From contig JAOUPD010000043.1 of the NCBI GenBank assembly GCA_029880065.1, positions 1-8,838 of the forward strand: DNA of 8,838 nt, read 5' to 3'. This DNA comes from Hadesarchaea archaeon (lineage in GTDB: Archaea; Hadarchaeota; Hadarchaeia; Hadarchaeales; Hadarchaeaceae). Shown here piece by piece: positions 1 through 5,995 of this stretch (position 1 is its first letter; every line of letters starts with the position of its first letter). Position numbers and translations under genes: made by a program. The notes below the pieces were generated by a model that saw nothing but the letters and a program-made list of their open reading frames with translations, was not told the origin of the DNA and ran no database searches.

Positions 1-7
1 ATCCAAA

Positions 8-42
8 CTTTAAATTTGAGTAAACCCATGTGCATAGGTGAT
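8..42 (+). promoter_or_regulatory. Candidate promoter and ribosome binding site of the TIM-barrel gene
   Basis: A TATA-like TTTAAATT lies at about 10-17. An archaeal transcript would start some 25 bases later, near 36-40, and AGGTGAT at 36-42 resembles a Shine-Dalgarno site just before the ATG at 46. This arrangement rules against the upstream TTG at 16 and ATG at 28, which lie inside or too close to the TATA element. The window edge cuts off anything further upstream. Confidence 0.45.
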
Positions 43-45
43 ATC

Positions 46-876
46 ATGAAACTGGGCCTTTCGAGCCTGCCTTTCGTCAACGCTTCGATTGAGGAAGCGA
101 TTCGTGCGAGCGCTAAACTTGGTGTCGAATGTGTTGAAATAGTTTATGATGTTCCCCACTTCCCGCCCGACTACGACCACCGCAAACTTTCTGGCATAAA
201 GGAACTCCTAGACGCTCTTGGGCTTGAGGTTTCAGTTCACGCGAGCTTCTGGGATTTAAATCCAGCCAGTCATTACCGCAAGCTCTGGGAGCTGACGCTG
301 GAGCAGACGCGGCGAAGCATCGATGCCTGCCGCGCTTTCGACGGAGAAATCGTGGTAGTTCATTTCGGGAGGTGCCCTATCCCCAATGCAATAAGATTCC
401 TCGAGGGGACAAAAAGGCGATACCGAGAATTTATCAATAAATGCATCCCCTACGCGGAAGAGCGGGGCGTGACTTTGACGCTCGAAAACGCTGCGGGGCA
501 ACCAATTTTCTACCCATCGAACGTTGAGGAACTCAGAAAATTTGTGGCCGGACTAGGAGGGGTCAAAATAACTTTCGACATCGGGCACGCGCATCTGGCC
601 GAGCGAAGAGCCGGGAGGAAGGGCACCGGAGCTGCGATTGCCAGATCTATTGAGGCCCTCCGCGAACATCTGGTCCATGTGCATGTGCATGACAATTACG
701 GCATGGAAGATGATCACCTGCCGCCGGGTGATGGCGATATCGACTTCAAACCCGCAGCCGACACCTTGCGGGCGATAAACTATGATGGGCTGCTGATAGC
801 CGAACTCTGGAAACCAAAACATCCGCTGGAGGCAGCTCGAAAGGGGATAAAAAAGACCAGAGATATCTTCGGGTAG
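46..876 (+). CDS. Sugar phosphate isomerase/epimerase family TIM-barrel protein (AP endonuclease 2-like)
   Basis: A 276-residue cytoplasmic TIM-barrel protein of the xylose isomerase-like / AP endonuclease family 2 superfamily. Members bind a divalent metal and isomerise or epimerise sugars and related metabolites; the related endonuclease IV cuts abasic DNA. The likely metal ligands are visible: H106 in VVHFG, E147 in TLENA, D178 and H181 in FDIGHAH, H213, H215 and D216 in HVHVHDN, and E253 in IAELW. A GDGDIDF segment (228-234) is typical of the family. I chose ATG 46 because AGGTGAT precedes it and MKLGLSS matches the usual first strand of the barrel; the reading frame stays open upstream to a TTG at 16. 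It is convergent with sepS, stop codon against stop codon. The substrate cannot be told from sequence. The family is certain, the reaction is not. Confidence 0.85.
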   Translation: MKLGLSSLPFVNASIEEAIRASAKLGVECVEIVYDVPHFPPDYDHRKLSGIKELLDALGLEVSVHASFWDLNPASHYRKLWELTLEQTRRSIDACRAFDGEIVVVHFGRCPIPNAIRFLEGTKRRYREFINKCIPYAEERGVTLTLENAAGQPIFYPSNVEELRKFVAGLGGVKITFDIGHAHLAERRAGRKGTGAAIARSIEALREHLVHVHVHDNYGMEDDHLPPGDGDIDFKPAADTLRAINYDGLLIAELWKPKHPLEAARKGIKKTRDIFG

Positions 877-885
877 TTATCCGAA
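868..885. other. Small inverted repeat spanning two abutting stop codons
   Basis: TTCGG (868-872) and CCGAA (881-885) form a 5-bp dyad with an 8-base centre containing the TAG of the plus-strand gene (874-876) and the TAA of sepS (minus strand, 877-879). It could help end transcription from either side, but the stem is short and no U-run follows it. It may equally be chance. Confidence 0.2.
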
Positions 886-2460
886 CTCCGCGACCACCGT
901 GGTGAAAACTGGTCCTCTAACATCAATCCGCTTCTTGTTTGCGGTTATGTAGCGTTGTGCTGCCTCGTCAATCACCAAGTTGATGTCGCTCGGCAATTTT
1001 GCAGCCCGAACGCGCACCTTTACCTGCTTCTTACCACTCTTTGCAGCTCGCTCGATTTCCTGCGCCGCGAGGGCCGCGAAAGCGATGATGTAGCTGATGC
1101 CGGTTGAGACCCCTTTCTCCCGCACAGAATTCAAAAATTCATCTTTTTCCCAACCCTTGGGTGGCACACCTACGACGTTGCCTTCATAAACGTAAATCTC
1201 GTTGAAGCCCGCTGGCCCGATGAGCTTCGTGCCGAGCTCGGGTTCTACCACTCTCACGATGACTCGCTTGCCCCCAAGCTTACCTTCAAATGCCTTGAAC
1301 TCGCATGGGCTCGGCTCGTCAGCGTTTTGCTGCGCTGCTTTGACAATTGCTGCGGCTATCGCCCGGCCAGTCTCGGTTTCCGGTTCGCGCTCGCACTTTA
1401 TCATGCCCGTCATCTCCTTGTCTGAGAATTCAGCGGCTTTGTAGAGATATGGGTACATCAAAACGCGTATGTCGGTCTCACCCGTTTGAATCATTAGCAC
1501 ACGCTCGAGCCCTATGCCGAGGTTGAAGACAGGAAAATCAATATCATAATTGCTGAGCGCGACTGGGCTGTAAAATCCCGCATCGCCCACCTCTATGAAC
1601 TCGCCTGTCTTGGGGTGTTTGACGAAAATCTCGAACTCCATTTGTGGTGCATAGTACTTCGAAGTCGCAGTTTTTATCGAGAACTTCACCTCCGCGAATC
1701 CCAGCTTGTCCAATATTTTTCGGGTTATTCGTTCTCCATCCTCAAGGCTTATCTTTTCAGCAGCGATGACCACCGAGGCTGTCCAAGACTCATAGAGATG
1801 CGTCGGGTCGAGCCTCTGCTCCCGCCTGAACTTTGGACCGATTGAGAATAGCTGGAGCGGCAGCGATTCGCGTCGCTGTAGCTCGCGTAAAACCAAAAAC
1901 CAACCCGCCGTGGTGTGTGATCGTAATGTTAGGTCCATCGGCACGGGCTTCAGCTCCCTAAATTCCCCAAAAAGCGCAAGTAGCCCGGTTGCCTGCTCCT
2001 CGCGTATGCCTAGCTCTTTCACCATGACCTCGACCAAGTCGTCCGCCACTATCTTTCCCCGTTTGTACCGCCTGAAGATCCCTTGAAGCTTCTCAACCTC
2101 CTTAAAGTCCGATATCAGCTCTCGGATTTCTTGGATTTTCTTGTGGCTGATGCCTATGTCCGGGCGCTCCAGCCCCGCAAGGAAGAAAATTCGATCAAGG
2201 ATGACAGGCGCTTCAGGTCCATACTGAGCATAAATTTCCTTCTTGTCCACAATCATTGGCACAACTGTTTCAGCGAAGCCAAGCTCAAGTAAGGCGCTAC
2301 GTGCACGCCCGATTAGTTCGAACAAGGGATGGGGCTTGGTTTTATCCTTGAGTGAAAAAAGTTTCCCCCTTTTCTCCACCAATTTGGCGCTTTCAAGCCA
2401 AGCGCTCTCGTAATCTTTCTTCGCGCTCGCTCTTAGCTTTCGTATGTTGAATTTCGTCAT
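877..2460 (-). CDS. sepS: O-phosphoseryl-tRNA(Cys) synthetase (SepRS)
   Basis: A 527-residue class II aminoacyl-tRNA synthetase. It attaches O-phosphoserine to tRNA(Cys) in the cytoplasm; SepCysS then converts the product to Cys-tRNA(Cys). SepCysS is not in this window. The length fits SepRS (about 530). Visible signatures are LRSHTTAGWF (179-188), motif 2 FSIGPKFRREQ (205-215) followed by the HLYESWTASVV stretch (221-231), motif 3 with GIGLER (315-320), and a C-terminal anticodon-binding region from about residue 350. The start ATG (2458-2460) overlaps the translin stop as ATGA, so the two are probably translationally coupled. One oddity is that, from memory, methanogen enzymes have Ser-Ala-Ser where this protein has Thr227-Ala-Ser229 in the phosphate-binding loop. 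PylRS and PheRS alpha are relatives, but the length and the motif 2 context favour SepRS. Confidence 0.93.
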   Translation of the reverse strand: MTKFNIRKLRASAKKDYESAWLESAKLVEKRGKLFSLKDKTKPHPLFELIGRARSALLELGFAETVVPMIVDKKEIYAQYGPEAPVILDRIFFLAGLERPDIGISHKKIQEIRELISDFKEVEKLQGIFRRYKRGKIVADDLVEVMVKELGIREEQATGLLALFGEFRELKPVPMDLTLRSHTTAGWFLVLRELQRRESLPLQLFSIGPKFRREQRLDPTHLYESWTASVVIAAEKISLEDGERITRKILDKLGFAEVKFSIKTATSKYYAPQMEFEIFVKHPKTGEFIEVGDAGFYSPVALSNYDIDFPVFNLGIGLERVLMIQTGETDIRVLMYPYLYKAAEFSDKEMTGMIKCEREPETETGRAIAAAIVKAAQQNADEPSPCEFKAFEGKLGGKRVIVRVVEPELGTKLIGPAGFNEIYVYEGNVVGVPPKGWEKDEFLNSVREKGVSTGISYIIAFAALAAQEIERAAKSGKKQVKVRVRAAKLPSDINLVIDEAAQRYITANKKRIDVRGPVFTTVVAEFG

Positions 2461-3077
2461 TCACTACTTCCTCGCTCGGCCCGCTCAAGAGTACGTTCAA
2501 GCCTTCGCTGCCTGATGGCAATCGTGAGATCCCCCCGCGTGTGCTCAATCACTCGCCGAACCATGTCTTGCTTCCGCTTCATTCCGGGCAAAATAGCATC
2601 CGGGTAATCGAACTCCATCAGCAGCTCAAATATTTCCTCCATGAGCTTGAGCGCTTGCTCTGCCCGCCCGACTTTATCAGCCCTTATCAAGTCGAGCGCG
2701 TGCCGTCGGAGCTCACCCACAGTATCCGCGAGAGCTGCGAGGTAAGATTTATAGGGGATGTTAAGCTCTTCGGGCGTCAACAGTTTTCCATCACGGATTA
2801 GTGCCCGAACTAACGTGGCTTCACCATACTCCTGGTAAGCCGCGAGGATGATGCCAGAATTAGCTAGGTTAGGCTCAGCCTTCACCGCTTCCGCAAGAGT
2901 CGCAAGTGTATCGCGAGCCTTTGCCAAGAACTCGTCAGCGCTAGATTGATCCTCCCGATGAGTCGCGGCTATAGCCCGGGCGGAGAGCCGGATAACCTCT
3001 CGCGAGACATCCAGCACCTTCTCACGAAGCTCCTCTTGGGCGTCGAAGTGCTTGCGCATCCGTTGGAGCATTTCCAT
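2457..3077 (-). CDS. Translin family protein, Trax-like RNase (C3PO-type)
   Basis: A 206-residue all-helical protein of the translin/TRAX family. Eukaryotic translin-TRAX (C3PO) is an octameric RNase that removes siRNA passenger strands and, in fungi, trims tRNA-processing fragments; archaeal Trax-like proteins form similar RNase shells. Family marks are VSREVIRLSARAI (24-36), QEYGEA (82-87) and KRKQDMVRRVIEHTRGDL (167-184). E83 and E86 match the two catalytic glutamates of TRAX, and D157 in EFDYPD is a candidate for the catalytic aspartate, so it looks active rather than a translin-type binding subunit. The frame has a TTG at 3080, but the adjacent ATG at 3077 is more likely. The stop overlaps the sepS start by four bases, making a two-gene operon. 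Its substrate is unknown; the context points to tRNA. Confidence 0.88.
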   Translation of the reverse strand: MEMLQRMRKHFDAQEELREKVLDVSREVIRLSARAIAATHREDQSSADEFLAKARDTLATLAEAVKAEPNLANSGIILAAYQEYGEATLVRALIRDGKLLTPEELNIPYKSYLAALADTVGELRRHALDLIRADKVGRAEQALKLMEEIFELLMEFDYPDAILPGMKRKQDMVRRVIEHTRGDLTIAIRQRRLERTLERAERGSSE

Positions 3078-3194
3078 CAAGTTTATCCCTATCTACCTAG
3101 GCGGCAGGCCTATTCAAGGCTTACGCAAAGGGACGAAGTAAATAACCAGCAACAGACGAAATCTTAGTCACTTAGGAGAAGAGTCCAGCCTTGT
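3078..3194 (-). promoter_or_regulatory. Upstream region of the translin-sepS operon
   Basis: A spacer of about 117 bases between two same-strand genes. On the minus strand TTATTTAC (plus 3139-3146) is a weak TATA candidate, which would place the RNA start near 3116 and give a leader of about 40 bases. A small hairpin TAGGC/GCCTA (3098-3102 with 3108-3112) would lie in or at the edge of that leader. No clear Shine-Dalgarno site precedes the ATG. I see no tRNA and no small gene here. Confidence 0.3.
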
Positions 3195-3623
3195 CTACCG
3201 CCCGCTGAACTCCTTGCTCACCTTCAAAATATTCGTCTTAAAATAACGCGTCTTCGTTATCGCGTGCTTCCGTTCGAGGTTGTTTACGAGGGCGCTTAGC
3301 TTGGACTTGGACATGTCGAGCTCGCGCCTGAGCTTGTCTTGACGGGCTTCTCCCGCGCGCAAGATGGCCTCAAAGACGAGACGCTCGTCCTGGGTCAAGG
3401 TCATCAACGCCACTCGCATGGTACGCTCGGAAGCGTAGCGTTTGAAGAAGAAAACTAGCACCGCTGCAATTGATCCAGCGACGGCCACCATTACTGCGAC
3501 CGCGATGGCAATCGAGTATAGTTCCAAGCCTGGAGTCGGTGCTATCATGTAAATCAGCACGCCCAAGCAAAGTTGGAGCACCACGACCAACGCAACTATG
3601 CCAAATGCTTCCCTAAGCGTCAT
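3195..3623 (-). CDS. Membrane-anchored winged helix-turn-helix transcriptional regulator
   Basis: A 142-residue protein with two N-terminal membrane segments (about 7-28 and 36-60) followed by a cytoplasmic winged helix (about 70-140). The basic FFFKRYASER after the second segment puts the C-terminus inside by the positive-inside rule. The DNA-binding part includes LTQDERLVFEAIL (helix 1), DKLRRELDMSKSKLSALVNNLERK (helix 2 and recognition helix) and a basic wing, as in archaeal MarR/IclR-like membrane HTH proteins. The open frame extends to a TTG at 3674, but a TATA-like element lies inside that extension. I therefore prefer the ATG at 3623, directly before the first membrane helix. It is divergent from the exported-protein gene at 3907 and may regulate it, itself, or both. 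The signal sensed is unknown. Confidence 0.8.
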   Translation of the reverse strand: MTLREAFGIVALVVVLQLCLGVLIYMIAPTPGLELYSIAIAVAVMVAVAGSIAAVLVFFFKRYASERTMRVALMTLTQDERLVFEAILRAGEARQDKLRRELDMSKSKLSALVNNLERKHAITKTRYFKTNILKVSKEFSGR

Positions 3624-3654
3624 CGTTTGACCATAATTTTTGAGCACTGCAGCC

Positions 3655-3668
3655 GTATAAATTTTTGG
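3655..3668 (-). promoter_or_regulatory. BRE/TATA promoter of the membrane HTH gene
   Basis: The minus strand reads TCCAAAAATTTATAC, an A-rich BRE-like run followed by TTTATAC. Its centre is about 36 bases before the ATG at 3623, so transcription would start around 3630-3635 with a very short leader. No Shine-Dalgarno site precedes that ATG, which fits a nearly leaderless mRNA. Confidence 0.5.
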
Positions 3669-3678
3669 AAGCAAATGG

Positions 3679-3718
3679 GTTCAAAACCAAAAATAGGTGC
3701 TATTAGGTTTATTTGAAC
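3679..3718. promoter_or_regulatory. Nested inverted repeat, candidate operator
   Basis: GTTCAAA (3679-3685) pairs with TTTGAAC (3712-3718), ACC (3686-3688) with GGT (3706-3708), and AATAG (3692-3696) with CTATT (3700-3704), all around one centre at about 3698. The dyad sits just upstream of the BRE/TATA of the membrane HTH gene and between the two divergent genes, where a dimeric regulator would bind. An RNA hairpin is the alternative reading. Confidence 0.5.
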
Positions 3719-3906
3719 GATAAGGAGGAAAAATAACTGTTTTTTAATTACAAATCAGCCGCTAGGTCCAGAACTGAATTAGAATTGGACGGTCTTCCGA
3801 GATTTGGTAAATACCCCTTCTCCCAAAATCTCATACAAATCAATGAACCGCGCGCGCTATAGGGGCCGTGCGGGGAGCTAAACCCGAATGAAAAAGGAGA
3901 GAAAAA
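3719..3906 (+). promoter_or_regulatory. Upstream region of the exported-protein gene
   Basis: The first half is AT-rich, with AAGGAGG at 3722-3728 not followed by an ATG, a T-run at 3739-3745, and no clearly dominant TATA box. GGTAAATACC near 3804-3813, CATACAAAT near 3832-3840 and CTATAGG near 3857-3863 are weak candidates. The second half is GC-rich (3848-3886) and can fold into competing hairpins. AAGGAGA at 3894-3900 is a good Shine-Dalgarno site for the ATG at 3907. No tRNA or convincing small gene was found. Confidence 0.4.
3848..3886 (+). other. Possible structured leader with two competing hairpins
   Basis: CCGCGC (3848-3853) can pair with GTGCGG (3868-3873), including one G-U pair. 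CGGG (3871-3874) can pair with CCCG (3883-3886) around an 8-base loop. The stems share 3871-3873, so they exclude each other. They end eight bases before the Shine-Dalgarno site. If transcription starts downstream of about 3860 the first stem would not exist in the RNA. It matches no riboswitch class that I recognise. Confidence 0.25.
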
Positions 3907-5013
3907 ATGTTTGGACCTGAACAAAAGGGCGTCGCGGCGATAACAGCAGTGATAATCGTTGCCGCATCAATTGGCGCAGGGGTGGCAACTCCTGTGATAG
4001 TGGACGCTGCGGATGTCGACCCCGACTCACCGTTCTACGGGCTTGAGCGCCTAGGCGAGCAAATTCGTATGGTCGGCGGCGAGGATCAAATGAAAGAACG
4101 CTGGGGAGAGTATGTCAGTTTAGTAAATCGCGGAAAGGGCCTAGCTCATAAGAGCATACTCGAAGAATTCGTGGAGAAAATGCGCGATGTTGTTCCGGGA
4201 GATGTTGAAACAAAACGAGAGATAGTGCAATGGATGCAAGAGCAAATGCCTGAAATTGGCATGGTGCAGCTAAGGTTGTGCAAAGAACTATGCCAGCAGC
4301 TCAGGCAAGAGCTTGAAAACACGCCCGAAGCTGAGTGGCTTGAAAACTGCATCCGAGAGTGTGAAAACTTCGAAGAAAACTGGGACAGGCTTGAGCTACG
4401 CACACAAATACGGGCACGTTTGCGGCTGATCAGGGAAATAATGGAGAACATCGCGAATAGGTATCGCGCGCAAATCCACAAACCGATGGATGTGGACGTG
4501 TATTTCGACATCGATAATGTGCTCGTCGATGTAGACATCACGGTGAACGTTGAGGTCGACATAAGTGCAGAAAATCTCCCAGATCTAAGCGAGGCATTCG
4601 AGAATAAGCTGGAAGAGTTCGATAATTTGCTGGCCGAAGTCCAAATAATGCTAGAGGGTGCCCCAGAAAATGCCCACGGCAAACACGCAGCGGAACGATT
4701 GGTTGAAGTGGCTATTGGCCTTAAAGACAAAGCGGTGGCTGCCTACGAGGAAGGAAAGATTAGAAGAGCGCTTGCCCTGATCCACGCCGCAAAAATTCAC
4801 CTTGGCAACGCTGAAAGAATCCTAGAAAACGCTGAAGAGTGGGAGCCCGAGTTCGCAACCCAGTGGTACACATGGAGAAATCGGTGGGAAAATATGAAAC
4901 AAGAATGGACTGGAGAGGGTATCTGGGAGAACATCATTGAAAACTACAACCGATACGCTGAAACGGTTAGAAAGCGGTGGGAAGAAGAAAAGCATAAAGG
5001 CCCTGCATGGTAA
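3907..5013 (+). CDS. Exported or membrane-anchored helical protein, DUF5667-like N-terminus, twin CxxxC
   Basis: A 368-residue protein of unknown function. Residues 8-33 are a hydrophobic signal peptide or anchor, so the rest should lie outside the cytoplasm. DVDPDSPFYGLERLGEQIRM (36-55) resembles the DUF5667 signature seen in exported bacterial and archaeal proteins. Charged amphipathic helices follow (60-192). They carry C125/C129 and C148/C152, two CxxxC motifs 18 residues apart, which could staple a helical hairpin by disulfides. Residues 194-219 switch to alternating hydrophobic and Asp residues, likely beta strands. A second helical region (225-312) includes a TPR-like AYEEGKIRRALALIHAAK, then a Trp-rich charged tail. 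AAGGAGA at 3894-3900 supports this start. It is divergent from the membrane HTH gene and convergent with taw1. An envelope, stress or adhesion role is only a guess. Confidence 0.75.
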   Translation: MFGPEQKGVAAITAVIIVAASIGAGVATPVIVDAADVDPDSPFYGLERLGEQIRMVGGEDQMKERWGEYVSLVNRGKGLAHKSILEEFVEKMRDVVPGDVETKREIVQWMQEQMPEIGMVQLRLCKELCQQLRQELENTPEAEWLENCIRECENFEENWDRLELRTQIRARLRLIREIMENIANRYRAQIHKPMDVDVYFDIDNVLVDVDITVNVEVDISAENLPDLSEAFENKLEEFDNLLAEVQIMLEGAPENAHGKHAAERLVEVAIGLKDKAVAAYEEGKIRRALALIHAAKIHLGNAERILENAEEWEPEFATQWYTWRNRWENMKQEWTGEGIWENIIENYNRYAETVRKRWEEEKHKGPAW

Positions 5014-5047
5014 TTCTTCTTAAAAATCTGCGACATGATAAGAAGAA
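5014..5047. terminator. Inverted repeat between convergent genes, candidate bidirectional terminator
   Basis: TTCTTCTTA (5014-5022) and TAAGAAGAA (5039-5047) form a perfect 9-bp dyad with a 16-base loop. It begins directly after the stop of the exported-protein gene and ends eight bases before the taw1 stop. Both strands present a pyrimidine-rich arm, which suits archaeal T-rich termination in either direction. Confidence 0.5.
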
Positions 5048-5055
5048 CCCACCGC

Positions 5056-5985
5056 TCATGCCTTTTTTAACAGTACCACCCGACTTGGCCTAGACTCTTC
5101 TGCGATAGAGTAACCGGTCTCCCTAGCTAACTCTCTGGCGAACCCATTTACCTCATCGGACAGGGGCATGTTTTCCATCACCAATCTCCTTCGAGAGAAC
5201 CCGACGAACATATAGGCCTTAGCCTCTATGAAATCTGCCCCAGCTTTCTCGATTATTTTTGCATATTCTTCAGGTTTCTTGAGGTTGAGCCCTTTAACTA
5301 AAGTTAGCCGGATTGCCTTCCTGCACTTTAAACACGACATGAGTTCTAAGCTCTGGTTCAACCGCTTCCAGCCGTCGGGAACAGTTGGTCGGCAGACAAC
5401 CTTGTAAGTTTCGGAATCTGGGGCGACGACGGAGATATAAAGCTGCGTGGGTTCGACGATATGCTCCAAAACTTCTGGGTGCATGCCATTTGTGACCAAA
5501 AAACTAGTCATCCCCCTCCTACCGCACTCCTCGATTAACTCGCTGAGATTTGGATAAAAAGTCGGCTCCCCAGCTAACGAGATCGCACAGTGTTTTGGTT
5601 CCTGAGCTTCCTTGAACTTCTTTTTGTCCGCATTAGGATTGCCACCGAACCCGCTGAGCAGCTTTCTCTGCGCTGAAATTGCCCCATTCAAAATACCTGC
5701 TGGCTCATCGACCTCGCCTACCCAGCTCGGAGTCGTCACGTCGGTATTCCTCCAGCAGTAAACGCAACGGTGGTCGCAGAAAGGTAAGCTGGGGGCGAGC
5801 TGGAGACATCGATGGCTCCGGATGCCAAGGTCTCGTCCATAAAACCGTTCTTTATAGCAAACCCCGCGGTTGAGCAGGCTCTTCCGGGTCCAATGGCAGA
5901 CTTTAACTGCACTGTGTTTGTGCTCCCCCACGAAACGATACCCAGCCAATTCTAACTCCGATAACTCTTCAGCCGAAACTGCCAT
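5056..5985 (-). CDS. taw1: tRNA 4-demethylwyosine synthase, radical SAM (Taw1/TYW1)
   Basis: A 309-residue radical SAM enzyme, close to the usual archaeal Taw1 length. It condenses m1G37 of tRNA(Phe) with two carbons of pyruvate to give 4-demethylwyosine, the second step of wyosine synthesis after Trm5. The radical SAM cluster motif is C70-x3-C74-x2-C77 followed by WRNTDV. C30, C43 and C60 match the N-terminal cysteines that hold a second Fe-S cluster in archaeal Taw1, with slightly wider spacing between the last two. AISLAGEPTFYP (about 133-144) is the family's SAM-binding GEP region, and FLVTNGMHP follows. It is the last gene of the eight-gene run, 10 bases after the DHH gene, with no clear Shine-Dalgarno site. 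The later wyosine enzymes (Taw2, Taw3) are not in the window. Confidence 0.93.
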   Translation of the reverse strand: MAVSAEELSELELAGYRFVGEHKHSAVKVCHWTRKSLLNRGVCYKERFYGRDLGIRSHRCLQLAPSLPFCDHRCVYCWRNTDVTTPSWVGEVDEPAGILNGAISAQRKLLSGFGGNPNADKKKFKEAQEPKHCAISLAGEPTFYPNLSELIEECGRRGMTSFLVTNGMHPEVLEHIVEPTQLYISVVAPDSETYKVVCRPTVPDGWKRLNQSLELMSCLKCRKAIRLTLVKGLNLKKPEEYAKIIEKAGADFIEAKAYMFVGFSRRRLVMENMPLSDEVNGFARELARETGYSIAEESRPSRVVLLKKA

Positions 5986-5995
5986 CGAACCACTG

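Noticed and set aside
553..822. 89-codon minus-strand frame within the TIM-barrel gene
   Set aside because: It lies opposite well-conserved catalytic motifs of the plus-strand gene and has no recognisable features. It is a shadow.
2457..3077. Translin-family gene as the SepCysE bridging protein
   Set aside because: The sequence carries clear translin/TRAX marks, and I cannot show any match to SepCysE from memory. Kept only as a question to test by structure comparison.
3081..3194. Possible tRNA or small RNA gene in the gap upstream of the translin gene
   Set aside because: No cloverleaf arms, T-loop sequence or long stem can be built; only a 5-bp hairpin at 3098-3112 is present.
3675..3716. 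13-codon ATG frame at the dyad (MGSKPKIGAIRFI)
   Set aside because: It has no ribosome binding site, and the dyad explains the base pattern better. Too short to support.
4146..4730. 194-codon open frame on the minus strand inside the exported-protein gene
   Set aside because: It is extremely Ser-rich with no domain pattern, as expected opposite a Glu-rich helical gene, and has no ribosome binding site. The plus-strand gene explains the region.
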